The notes under the pieces: generated by a model
Told to the model about the DNA's origin: nothing
The model's input: only the letters and a program-made list of their open reading frames with translations
Databases searched by the model: none
Shown: piece by piece, positions 34,226 to 45,539 of the stretch
Position numbering within the stretch: position 1 is the stretch's first letter
Layout of the letters: the number at the start of each line of letters is the position of its first letter
Program-made: the position numbers and the translations under genes
Source: Anthonomus grandis grandis
Lineage: Eukaryota > Arthropoda > Insecta > Coleoptera > Curculionidae
Length of the DNA stretch: 64,000 bases
Direction: 5' to 3'
Assembly: GCF_022605725.1 (NCBI RefSeq)
Contig: NC_065550.1
Span: 9,114,001 to 9,178,000 of the forward strand

Positions 34226-34561
34226 ATTGTGTATTTTGCCATATTGTAGGCGATGTAAGACCAAGCAGTAAAAGGCTCATTTTTAGAGTAAAATTACGAG
34301 ACAATTTTTAGTCAGACACTAATCAAAACTCTTTATTTTATTCTCGATAGGTATTTTGCTAACGTTGTCTAGCATCTCCGGGAGAAGATTAAAACTATTT
34401 TAACCAGTTCACACCTTCGCAACCGGTTCAGTTGTTTCCATCTAGACTTTAAGTGTCGAGAACCATTTATAAGATGGTATAGCCTCTCATAATCAAGTGA
34501 TTCTCAGAATCAAGGAAGCTATAATCCATCTGCAGGTATAGGTGCAGAGGCGTCAGGCTAA

Positions 34562-35640
34562 CTAGTTTTTCCATGGCGGCTGTCGTGGTGGTTCCGATCG
34601 TTTCCCTGTAATGAAGCAGCAAGCAGGCCTGCCTTTTAAGGCTGCTAAGTTTTGTTTTGGCCAGTTGTTATCTGCTTTGGTCCACCACATCACAGAGCCA
34701 ATCGTAGGTTTGATGACCTGTGAGTTTAACCACCTTCTCTGTTTTGGGTTCATTCTCTAGGTCGTGCCGCATATCCCGCTACAGTTCCATAGAGATAGTT
34801 TTGCTTTCTTGATTTCTTAAACTGTCCAGCCCAACTTGAAGAAGTGCTGGATAGATTCCGTCCTCTCCTGGTGATTTAAAGGGCTGAAATGATTTAATAG
34901 CACCTTTAACTGCACTGGGGAAGATTATGGTTCTGGTGATAAATCCGTCATAGCTTTGCGTAAAACGTAGTGCGTAGGCGGTTAGCACCCTACGAGATAA
35001 ATCCCAGTTGTTACTGCTTTTGGCACGGTTGAAAAGTTTGCGTACTTCAGACCGCATTTTCTTAAGGTTGTTGTTTTATCAAGGTGTGCCGCGATCCTCC
35101 CGCCTCACCTCCAGTGGCCAGTTTTCATAATATGCTCTTACAATAGCTTCAGACACTTGTTAGCCATGTAATTTAGCTGATCATGATTCTTTATAGTTTT
35201 GTCATAGGATAGTATGTTTTTCTGTAGGGACAATTTATATCCGGCGCAGTCAGTACCTCTCAGGTTCCTGTAATCAACTATGGGTCTGTTACCTATAGTA
35301 ATGTCAAACTGTATATGTCTATGATCTGAGCATGATGGCTCCAATTCCTGACCTTGCTGCTGATAAAGTTTGAACTAATAGTTAGTTCTACTAGTTCAGT
35401 CTAATACCTATTTTCTATTTTTAACGATAAAGCTTAGCTCATGGACTGTATTGGCCTGTACTCTGTGATTAATGTTTGTGCTACTCCAGGATGTGTGATG
35501 AGAATTTGCATCATATCCCAGGATAAACTACCCATTGTTTTTTTGCAGTATGCAAATAGATTTTGATTTTACATCCTCTGTTTTTATGGTTATGTTTGAT
35601 TAATTCTTAATTGGTTGAGTATTTGATGGTTGCATTATTA
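34562..35640 (-). pseudogene. Non-LTR retrotransposon (I/Jockey group) with internal deletion
   Basis: From 35600 down the reverse strand shows the AP endonuclease end (FILGYDANSHHTSWSSTNIN and SCSDHRHIQFDITIGNRPIV), the linker at 35057 (MRSEVRKLFNRAKSSNNW) and RT motif 1 (FQPFKSPGEDGIYPALLQVG). Near 34790 this jumps directly into the C-terminal region ending AALKGRPACCFITGKRSEPP, which belongs after the RT palm. Most of the RT, including the catalytic YADD box, is therefore deleted. The same family is present at 1190-1690. Several stops; no visible 3' tail. Confidence 0.78.
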
Positions 35641-35689
35641 CCATTTCGTTTCTTCAATATTGCGAGAGAGTACTGGTAAGCCATTTTAA

Positions 35690-36125
35690 AAAATGGCGAA
35701 AAAATCAAGACGGGGCTATTTCCCAGGCCCGTCCTGATTTTGTCAATTCAATGAATATCTGTTGAGTCTTAACAGGGTGCGCCCGAGAACTTGGTGCTCT
35801 TCGTGAAGGTAGCGAGTCCGAGTTGAGATCCAGGTAGGAGCGACACCAAAGATCCTGGAAAATTGTACACTCTTGAGCAACTTTCCCTCTCCCTGGGGGT
35901 CCGTCACAAATTCTAACTGACGCATTGCGCCCCACGCTACAAACCATTATTTGTATGCTTCCTCTGCATCCTCTTTGCACCCCATCTATCCGGGAGCCCG
36001 CGCAGTCCTTCTTCGGTGAGTGGACACTCTCTTTATTAAGACTTCCGACACATTTAAAGATTTTAAATTAATTCGCGCCCTATGGTGGCGGGTGCCCCGG
36101 CGCTTTCGGCATTTTATAAGTCAAA
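35690..36125 (-). other. Possible LTR or 5' region of a retrotransposon
   Basis: A GC-richer block with an abrupt boundary to AT-rich DNA. In reverse it shows a promoter-to-poly(A)-like order (GTCTTAATAAAGAGAGTG, then a 90-codon frame without known motif). AATAAA sits about 20 bp before a GTGTCC run, as in many LTRs. No second copy occurs in the window, so an LTR cannot be confirmed. Confidence 0.3.
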
Positions 36126-36816
36126 TACCACTATGTACATATGTATATTATTATCTTTCTATATCTACATATTATTATATCTTGTACATATTCAATCAAC
36201 GTTATTATGCTTAAACATTTCTTTCATGTACGAAAGATAAAAACAAAAATTAAATTGTTTATGCTTAGAATTTCTTATCAGACGGTTTAGTTTCCTAGTC
36301 AAATAACCTTTTCTAGTTATTTATAATTATTTTAAGCTTTTAAACTAAATATTTGTTACTCACCCTAAAAATTGCGTATATTTTTAACAGAAAACTTTTA
36401 GTATGGGGTTACGAAATATACTTCCGAAACTTCTCAAAGTATAAGTAATTAAATTACAAGGGGTCGGAGTTTCCTTACTGAATTACCCAGTGTTCACTCA
36501 AACGTAAAAATTGTGTAATGGAAACAGAGTGCGTCGTTGTTGAGAAAATCCCCGCTTTAGTGGACGTAATACAAGGGCCACCACTTATGATTGTTTAGAT
36601 TGATGTTTTTAACTAAAAAGTTTTCATACCTGGAATTTCTGACCTCTAAGGGCCAGTATTTAATCCAAATATAAGACATCAAACTTAGATTAGCTTCAGG
36701 GTTAAACCATATTTGACATATTGTTTTCGTGATTGTATTTCTCAATTTTTAAAATTTTGTATTCTGTATTATTTATTTAGTTAAAAATTTCCCTCAATAT
36801 AATATAGTGAGAGAAA

Positions 36817-36951
36817 TATAATATAGCGGGTTAGAGAGGGCGGGAAGACTTTTAAGAATATTGCATTTCGATGAGTTCACTTATCATCAGACTTTCTAGT
36901 CAGATATAATTTATGTTTTTTTTCCAGCCCTTTCTAATACGCTATATTATA
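36817..36951. repeat. Inverted repeat surrounding a hammerhead-like motif
   Basis: TATAATATAGCGGGTTAGAG and its near mirror CTAATACGCTATATTATA form arms of about 27 bp separated by 81 bp. The enclosed DNA contains, on the reverse strand, an exact CTGATGA box and CGAAA 14 bases further. Confidence 0.6.
36855..36900 (-). ncRNA. Hammerhead-like motif, weak
   Basis: Reverse strand: CTGATGA, then TAAGTGAACTCATC, then GAAATGCAATA. The two conserved boxes are present, but helix II pairs poorly and helix I is imperfect. A mirrored relative is at 37630-37670. Both could be remnants of a Penelope pLTR; activity is unproven. Confidence 0.35.
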
Positions 36952-37629
36952 GCCACTCCACTTCAAGAATGGAATTCTACTTAAGCATATGTAAATGTTC
37001 CTTTCTTGTTTCCGATCTTGATCCTATCTTTTTAAGTTTACAATTCGAACAAAAATATTAAATTTCTTCTGGGTAGACGTCTTTGCTGGAAGAATTCCTT
37101 GCTTTCCTTGTCTATTTCAGCCATTAGGATAAAATTTCATTGTTCCATTTTAGAGTTATATAAAATTGTAATATACGTATAAAACAAAATTAAAATTTTA
37201 ATTATACCTGTATAAGCATTTAGCTTACCAATTGTTACTAAATGCCATGGTTGGAGAAGATCTTAAATGAAATAATACCGATTATACAAAAAGTCTATAC
37301 ACATCCTGATTAGGAAGGCAGGATACTTTGGATTGCATAGAACCTCCTTAGCCAATTCATTGAAATCAATATATAATTTATATTTTAATATATTGGGTAC
37401 TTATAAATAAAATCTGCTTGTCTGGCATACCAAGTCCATATCTATAGGAAACTCTACTTAGCTCGTATCATAACTGCTCAAAAGATATGGTTTAACACCG
37501 AATGTCTAAAAAATAATGTAATAAATAAAATAATGTAACTAACTACATTTCTATTAAAAACAATTCTAAATCAAAAAAGCTCTGAAAAAGCTTTATTCCA
37601 AACCAAAAGAATATGGATTCAACTAAAAA

Positions 37630-37670
37630 AATCAGATGATGAGTAAGCTCATCGAAATGCATTACTCTTG
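37630..37670 (+). ncRNA. Hammerhead-like motif, second weak copy
   Basis: Forward strand: CAGATGA (one change from CTGATGA), a stem GATGAG-TAAG-CTCATC, then GAAATGCATT. About 780 bp from the reverse copy at 36.87 kb and in the opposite orientation. Confidence 0.35.
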
Positions 37671-39359
37671 ATTAAAAAATTGGCATTTTCATTTGTGGAC
37701 AAAAAAATCTTCCTCCCTTTCTAACTTACTATATTTGCATAAGCTTTGAAGTACTGGTAGTCATGAAGAATACTAATGAAATTCGAATTTGGATCCCTAT
37801 TTGGACCAAATTAAGCCTAAGTTTATTTTATTGTATTGTAGTCGGCACAGTTCGAATATTCCTGATTTTATGTACTTATTTGTTCTGACTGTCAATCATT
37901 CAACAATCAGTTTCAAGCGCTTCTAAATATATTGGTCTTTAAAAGAAATAAAGAGTTTCCTGATATTTTCAGTCAATTTTGTGATTTACCTTGACAACAA
38001 TTGAAAGGTTGACAAACAACTCAAAGAAGATCAATATAGGAACGAGATAAGAAACAAGAAGACTAGTTTAAGATCATAAAGTGTCAAAAAGGAAGAACTC
38101 AAAATAAAACTTTCAGTAAAAAAAAAATTATCATTAATCAATTTACAAAGCACTAGAAATCTAATAAATATTTAAAAATTATCAGTCAAGAACAATTGGC
38201 ACTTATTTGTTAATATAGTTGCAAAATCAGTATTTCGTTATATTCATAAACAAGCCAACGAAAAAACCTAAACGCTACATTTAAAGCAAAAAAAAATTGT
38301 ACTTAAGCTTTTTGTACTGTTGTTTGTATTGTTGTTTTGTACTGCACTTAAGTTTAAGTTTATTTAGGATTTTACTTACGTTAAGCTTATTATTTTTGGC
38401 CATAGTGGCTAGTTTTTTGTAGTTCATCTTGTTTAAGGGCCCCCTGTCGGCTCCAATTGATGTTATTTTATTGTAAATCTTGGTAGTTTAAATTTTCTAG
38501 AATTTATATACTTGCTTGCTTTAACTGCCACTATTCTCTTAAAATTATTGTTCTCCATCAACAGAAACTATGTAGAAAATTCTAAGCTCGACTCGTTTTA
38601 GGACATTTTAATAAGTTTTGTTGTTTTCCTTAAAAGCAAGTATAGTCGCTTCACTCCTATATTTCGGGTCCATGGGGACGAGTTTGAAATGTTTAGAGTC
38701 TTAAAGGAATTAAAAAAAAACCCAGAGAAGTCCAAAAAATTAAAGCCAGAACTCGTAAAATGTTTTTTTAAAGCTTTAAATATGTCACTTTTCCCATAAA
38801 ACTAAGTCTTTTTGCCGAAACACTTTTTTTATAAAAAGTATCTTTTAGCCTCTGGACCGGTTTTTTTTTACTTAATTTGATCTGATATAATTGTTCACAT
38901 CCGTAATTATTCATCTATTCCAAAAAATATACAGACCTAGTTCTCTCTATAGGCATTAAGGCCTAAAAATTTCAAGTCATTTGAGTACGTCAAAATTAAG
39001 ATCTCGTGAAAAAATGGAAAATTACCCTTTTTTTGACTTTAACGCGGTACCGCTCCCGTCCGATCCATCATGAGATCAATGCATTGAGAGGCCACATGCC
39101 AAATTTCATTATTTCGCCATACATACAGTCAAAGATATGACTTTAAGAAGACAAAAAAAACTGAAGAAGACAATAAAAGAAGACTTGCTAATTTTTTTAA
39201 GGTTTTTATCTCCTCCTTATTCTTTTGCTCCTTTTAAATTGAAATAAAAAAGGAGGAAGAAGAACGTAATATGAAAAACAAAGAAGGAATGAGACCAACA
39301 ACAAGAAAAATAGGATTCACAACTTCGAGAAGATTTTAAGATGAAGCAAAGAGAGTTTT

Positions 39360-39870
39360 GGACACAAAATTGAGGCGCCCACTTTAGAGCAACAGTTAAA
39401 GAAGAACACCAAAATTCGGTGGCAAAGAAGCATGGAGTACCTACTTAAATCAGTTCGAGGCCGCTGCCAGGGGAAACCGCTGGGATAACGAAGAAAAGAT
39501 AATCAAGCTTAAGCCATGCCTGAGATGGTAAGCTACAGAAATACTTCTCTACGTGCTGATGCGTACCTTAGAGATGAAATATGGTGGCGCCCATTTACAA
39601 TACGAGTTATGTGATGCAACCTGGCCGATAACCCCGATGACCGGACAGCCTTCCTGAATAATATATTATTATTGCAATATTATTGTATTGCAAAATAAGC
39701 ATTTTTAATATTAGTTTTACCAGTAACTTATCCTCTAAGTTTCAAATAGTTAAGATCGTAGTTAAATAGATAGTCAAACCTCTTTTGTTGTGTAGAATTA
39801 TTTCAAAATAATTTTTTTTTTTTTAAAGTTAGTGTTTATAAATAATTCCATCACTCACGTGTACCAGGCC
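39360..39870 (+). pseudogene. Ty3/gypsy gag fragment, upstream of MULE insertion
   Basis: Forward frame near 39415-39500 reads YLNQFEAAARGNRWDNEEKI, followed by a leucine-rich helix and LEMKYGGAHL, a typical gag of insect gypsy elements. At about 39600-39845 roughly 250 bp of foreign AT-rich DNA intervenes (it includes TGACCGGACAGCCTTCCTGA, which resembles a LINE 3' end). Gag then resumes with codons for THVYQA just before the MULE. The gag continues past the MULE at 44113 with QLKSRR in the same frame. This is an old retrotransposon; the protein is broken by stops and three insertions. Confidence 0.7.
39862..39870 (+). repeat. 9-bp target duplication of MULE, left copy
   Basis: TACCAGGCC, identical to 44113-44121. 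A 9-bp duplication is diagnostic for Mutator-type insertion. Confidence 0.95.
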
Positions 39871-40176
39871 GCGTATTGGCATTCTATACCATTATTCAGC
39901 TGGGCACTACATTGAATCGTGGTAGACTATGGCCATATGCTTTATCTAATTTCATAGGCCATCCTATACTACAATTCAGAGCTTCGCTATTACTTTAGCG
40001 CACTGCAATACTGAAACGCAGTACGCAATGGATGTCAATTGCTGCGCCTCACGTAGCCGATTTATACCGCGACTCAGATTCGGTGATGCATGTGGGATAA
40101 AAGGTGGGTTATATTATTTGTTATTTACGTGATCAAACAAGTGAGTTTATCTTTCGTTTTTTTTTTTTAATTTAGA

Positions 40177-43100
40177 ATGGATTATAAAAATATATTAGTG
40201 GAAATGTGTAGTGAGGACGATTCTATAATCGAATATCTTGAGCTCACAAATGATGGTTTTAAAGCTAAAATTCGATTTAAAAAACCAGATGTGGAAGACA
40301 ATAGTAGTTGTTGTGGCAAATGGTTAGCTATATTTAGTAATAAAACAAGTACTAACTGGATTGTGCGTTATACATACCCATCAGCAAAGAGATACGTATA
40401 TCGAAAAATTTTTAAATGCCAGCACAGCGGTTTTAATAAAGCTAAAACCAGAAAAAGGGAAGACACTAGAGTTAGAGACAAGAAATGTAATGCCACCGTT
40501 GATTTTTTGATAAAAATTATCAACAAAAACACTATAAAAAACGATCGGTATTTGACACGAGGCTTTAATGGATGTGTTACGGTAAGTGTTATGTTAATTT
40601 ACTTTACCTATGTATAGTGTTATCATTTTATATTGTCCCATTTTTTAAACCCTTAAACTTTTTTAGAGGGTGCTTATTCGTGACCTCACTATAATAATTT
40701 AATAAGTGTGTTCGTTGGATTAAAGTCAATGTAATAAAAAAGCTCTTAGACGATCATAATATTATATTCAGTCGACGTTTCGACTTCTATGAGATCATCC
40801 TTAGGACTATAGACCGTCAGCGTTCCGTTGAAAAAAACATAAATAAACAAATAAAATTCGATTAAAACTTTTTTATTTTTTTGAGCTAGAATATTCATTC
40901 AAAAAACAAGATGTGGAGTTTTAAATGGTTTATATCTACATATGTTAGCTTCGAAGTGAGCTTTCACAAAAATAGCCAGTTATTTTAAAAATATTTAAAA
41001 AAAAACTGTAACATCCTTATATCTCGGAATTTTCTGCCAAGGAATTGGAAAATCTGTTATTACAGATATGACAAAAATTCAAAAAAAGGCAAAATATTTT
41101 CAGATTACATTTATACATTCCCACCGAGTCTTCGTTGCTGAAGCCTTTAGTTATTTGAGAATAGCACCTGAAATTCGTGAAACATTTCTTCAATACTTTA
41201 ATGAAGGGATGACAAGTGCTACAGCACATGCTACAGCACACGAAGCTATCATGAGATGTTTCTTGAAAATTGTTATGAAGCAGACAACACTAAATTACCC
41301 TTAGTATTAGCCAATGCACAATTAAATCCTACGGAACGGCAAGTAAAACATTTGTATGAAAAGTGGAGGTAAGTTATTTTTTGTATATTTACATCGCCTT
41401 GCCTTGAAAATATCTTTAAATTTTACCGATTTTACGTAGAACTTTCCCCTTGTTTTAGAAATTTAAATTTTGGAGGCCGAGATGAATCTTCAGTGGTGAG
41501 GGTCCTAAAAGAAAAGGCTGAATTTTACCATAAAAAAGGACAGAACATAATAGCGGTTAAAGAGAATCCTTTGATTGTAATTATACTCACACCAATCATG
41601 ATGCGTACTCATAAGGAAGATTTTTCTAAAGAAATTGTGTTAGTGGTTCGTGTGATCAAACACACACTTGCGTTACATTTTTCTTCTGCGCTTCCAAATT
41701 TGGAGCCTTGCAATTAGGTTGTGTATTACATACAGCTCAGACGGAAGCAAATTATACATTAGCCTTTAACTTGCTTAAAGAAACATTAGGTAATGAAAGT
41801 TTTTGTAATTCTGGCTGTCCTAGTATATTCATGACCGATGATAGTTCAGCAGAAAGAAATGCACTGACATCTATGTTTTCATCGGAAAATGTAAAGCCAA
41901 AGCTCCTTCTTTGTGTCTTTCATGTTTGCCAAGCTTTTTGGCGTTGGTTGTGGGATAGCCACAATGAAATACCCAAAGAAAATAGGAAGACTGTAATGAT
42001 TTTATTTCGTGTCATAATGTATGCATCAACTTTAGAAAAAGCAGAAGAATCTTTAAACGATCTGATGAAAAATTATATTGTTTTAAAGTACCCACATTTA
42101 AAAAATCACATTAGTGCTTTTTGGCAACGAAGAGAAGAGTGGTGTTTATGTTTTCGTGCATCATTAATCACTAGGGGAAATAATACAAATAACTTTGTAG
42201 AAGCGTCAATTCGTATATTTAAAGATATCGATTTGCAAAGATGCAAGACATTTAACATATGTGCATTAGTTGACTTTGTTATTAACGTCTTTGAATCTTA
42301 TCATAAGAGACGTTTGCTGTTATTTGCTAGTAGTTGATCATCGAAAAATGAAATTTTGTATAGTAAATTTTGCGATAAAACAGAAAAGCTCTACTGTGAA
42401 AAAAATAATGAAAATATATATTATGTAACAAGCAATGATAACACACTTATCTACACTGTAGATACCACTTTGGAAACGTATGATTGTACATTCGGAATAG
42501 GCGGCAAGTTTTGTAAGCATCTTTGTGCCGTGCAACAACAATTTGGACTTTTTCATTGAAATGCTCCTTTACTTACTGCAACTGACAAAAAAATGTTAGC
42601 AAAGCTAGGGCTTGCTAACATTTTGCTCTTGGACGCAGTGTTTCAAACGTTTTTTTTTTGAAAATATGGATTTAGGTGATCATTCTGAAAGCCATTTAAG
42701 TAATGTACCATGCAGCAGAGCATTGCAGCAACTGAAAAAATATATGAATCTAATGTTCTAGACAAAGAATCAAATGATTCAAAAGCTGGCAAAAAACACT
42801 CTTCAGCTCTTAATAATTTAAAAGATAATTTCGACAGGCTGCTAGAAATGGTATCTGAAAATGGGTCTGTGGAGTTAATAAACTGCATTATTAAAGGAAA
42901 TGCTGAGTTAAATAAAAACACAAATGTAACACCGACACAACTAGCGACATTTTTCTACAATTTAAGAAAGGGACGTTCTTCAAAATATATAGGCGTGCAA
43001 CCTACTTCCATTAGTAGAAGACGAATAAGACAGGGATTTGTATCTGGAAAAAAGCGTATTCAGTCGGGTAGACCTTCCAACAAGGAACTAAAAAAGACCA

Positions 43101-43186
43101 TTAAAAGGAAACATAAATTAGAAGAAAATATTTTTAAGAGTCAACCAAATGCAAAATGTCACGAAAGAAAAGAAAATTTACATTAA
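40177..43186 (+). pseudogene. MULE transposase with SWIM zinc finger
   Basis: The ATG at 40177 opens exon 1 (to 40581), a FLYWCH/FAR1-like DNA-binding region (KWLAIFSNK, FKCQHSGFNKAKT). A 522-bp intron (40582-41103) joins in phase to ITFIHSHRVFVAEAFSYLRI. A second intron is 41369-41458 (90 bp). The MULE catalytic domain follows: the first Asp is not recognisable (VLVVR near 41640-41660, at a frameshift); the second is in FMTDDSSAERNAL; the C-x2-H is CVFHV; the Glu is in NTNNFVEASIRIF. An in-frame TGA at 42335 precedes the SWIM finger (YDCTFGIGGKFCKHLC, 42480-42530). After another stop at 42557 the C-terminus (42710-43186) is lysine/arginine-rich. Frameshifts also near 41250. Not active as read. 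Confidence 0.88.
40760..40830 (-). other. Penelope-pLTR-like scrap inside MULE intron 1
   Basis: Reverse strand: CCTAAGGATGATCTCATAG and then GTCGAAACGTCGAC. The GATGA...CGAAACGTC order is a common signature of arthropod Penelope pLTRs, but the CTGATGA box is not intact. It may have contributed extra length to this unusually long intron. Confidence 0.35.
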
Positions 43187-43787
43187 TTTTTTTTTTCATT
43201 ACTTTTACATATTTTCTTTAGAAAACTGAGTTACAGCAGTATATGTTAATATTTCTATTAAAATGCCTTACATTTTAATTTTCCTTTGTAGCTAGTTTTG
43301 ATAGCTGTTAATTTTTTTGCCATGTTGTTATTCTTTTTTAAGGCAGAAAACACTATTGATATCTAAAAATATCATTTTAAGGTAAATACATAGATAACAT
43401 AGTTTAGGTTTTCTTATAAGTACGAAAATGTATATTTTATTAAAAGTTTCAGAATTGAAAATTTTTGTACAAAAATTGTTTTATTTACATTTGATCGAAT
43501 AATTTTTTTTTCAGATTTCTCTGAAGAATAATGAATGAAAAAAGTTACATTTTAGTTACCTAATAGTTTCATAAATTAATATTTATGTTATTTCACTTAA
43601 TGTCATTTTTAAATATGAATAAACATTTTTACAAATACATTTAATAAATATTTTTTAACAGAAGAAGAATCATTTTAATTCATGTTTTATGTAATAATTT
43701 TAAAATAAATAATACTGTTTTCTTACTTTATTCAAGATGGCAATATTATGGGCAATAAAACATGCCCCTAAAACTATTTAGGAAAAT

Positions 43788-43899
43788 AGAGCGTATTCTG
43801 TATCGTCATAGGAAAGAAATAAATATCTTTTTGTGCTATATAAATTTGTATTGCATAGAAAGAAATTTCCTTCCTAGGAGAATACAGAATACGCGCTCT
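43788..43899. repeat. Subterminal hairpin of MULE
   Basis: Arms of about 33 bp (43788-43820 and 43865-43899) around a 44-bp loop, containing GCGTATTCTGTAT. The first seven bases equal the MULE terminus GCGTATT, so it may be a derived extra end or a nested foldback. Confidence 0.7.
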
Positions 43900-44112
43900 G
43901 TTGTTGTTTTTCTGAGACGTAGTATATATTGAACTACAAAACTGCTTTTAAAATAAAACCTATTATATACTGCATTTCAGAATACTAAATATTACTTACG
44001 CTCTGAATCAAAGTATAGAATGGGCTTTAAAATTGTGATATATCACGTAGACATAGTCTACCACGATTCAAAGTAAGGCCGATCTGAATAATAGTATAGA
44101 ATGCCAATACGC

Positions 44113-44121
44113 TACCAGGCC
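44113..44121 (+). repeat. 9-bp target duplication of MULE, right copy
   Basis: TACCAGGCC, identical to 39862-39870. Confidence 0.95.
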
Positions 44122-45520
44122 CAATTGAAATCTAGGAGATAATAACCGGAGGAACGTCTCCCCAACAGTTTGAGGCCAGAGAGTTTGAAAACACAAGAGG
44201 TCATTGGGACGCTGTTGAAATTAGATGTTATGAATACTCAGCAGCTTAAACTGAATATATATTACCGTATACTGATGACAAAAACTAATCTCCTTATAAG
44301 CGATCTGTATAAAAATAATGGAAATGCCCGAGTCGTTTCACGATATCACTATACCAGCTAATTCAGAGGTGGTGGAAAAGATGGGGTAACTGTTTTGATT
44401 GAATCTCTGGAAAACTGTAAACTATATGGTTAAGAAATTCTTTCAGCAAAGACGTTATCGACCCAAAAGGAATTTACTTTTTTGGTTTCATTGGTAAACT
44501 TGCAGTGATATGATAAACACTTAAAACAAGGAGAGAACTTTGGCGTATGCTATAAAGTAGTCACAATCATGGCAAATGCTGATGGAATTCGTCATTTAAG
44601 TAGACCTTTACATATATTTTACCTGTATATTGATGAAACATTTTGAACACTCTTCCAATTTTACCATGGACGAGAATATTAAATTGCGACGTTTTATTTA
44701 AGAAAATATGATGTGTTTTCCTTGCCCTTCCTTTAAAAAAACCTTTATTTAAGTGAGGGACTTAACTTAGTGCCTAACTTAATACAACGTAGAGTTTTCT
44801 AGATATGGCAAACAATAATCTAACGCAACGGTAACGTAACGGACTAATGCTAATTATAATAATCACAATTCTTTTTATATAAGGATAAGGCTATTACTAC
44901 TATTAATAATATATAACTATTAATTATAGTTATACGCAAAGAAGGGTTATATTATTATTTTTTCTTCTCTTAATTTATCTTTTATTATTTTATTGAGCTC
45001 CATGTTCTAAATATCTCAAAATGTCCTAATACGTCGAGATCTTGGATGAGAGAATTTTTAATATAAAAAGACAAACTATTAGAAATCAAACCAGTGAAGA
45101 TGCGGGCGGGAACCTTATCGCCAAGAAGAAAAACGGGCATTCCTTATAGTTTAAATAGGATAAAGAAGGAGACCCAATAGAAAAGAACTCATTCTACCAA
45201 AAAAGTTACCAAAAACCTTAACCTTAAAGATGAAAAATCTAAACATATCAGGTCTAAAAAAAAACATTAATTGTCTTCACATACGGTAGAATATTCTAAG
45301 TTATTTGAAATTTTGGAAATTAGGAGTTAACGTAAAGAGTAAACTCTTTAGTGTAGAAAGAGTTTCGTAAAATTAAAGGAGGTAAATTATATAGGATTAT
45401 AATTTCTCTGATTGACTCTCTTGAATTGACTCTGCGATGGTGAAATGAGGTAGGCCTTATTACTTACACGAACCTGTCAAGAACACGAACAGAGGCCAGC
45501 TTATGTTGGGAAAATGATTC
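44122..45520 (+). other. Decayed gypsy gag continuation and unreadable region
   Basis: The first 90 bp still resemble gag (QLKSRR, PQQFEA). From about 44360 to 45520 no frame with motif is visible, though position and the pol that follows suggest this was gag/nucleocapsid. Confidence 0.45.
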
Positions 45521-45539
45521 TAGAATAGGACGACTTCGA

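Larger units (their letters stand above)
36126..39359. other. AT-rich spacer with two hammerhead-like motifs
   Basis: No coding region is supported. It contains an inverted repeat (36817-36843 with 36925-36951) and two mirrored copies of a hammerhead-like motif (36855-36900 reverse; 37630-37670 forward), described separately. 39100-39320 is purine-rich. Confidence 0.4.
39871..44112 (+). mobile_element. MULE (Mutator-like) transposon
   Basis: 4242 bp with inverted ends of about 75 bp, both starting GCGTATTGGCATTCTATAC and both containing GAATCGTGGTAGACTATG. The 9-bp direct duplication TACCAGGCC flanks it. It carries a SWIM-type transposase gene read forward. It inserted into a gypsy gag. Confidence 0.95.

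Noticed and set aside
35690..36125. Definite solo LTR
   Set aside because: The AATAAA order and composition fit, but no second copy, TG...CA ends or duplication could be shown.
40760..40830. Hammerhead ribozyme in MULE intron 1
   Set aside because: GATGA and CGAAAC are present in order on the reverse strand, but the CTGATGA box is altered and helices do not form well. Kept only as a pLTR-like scrap.
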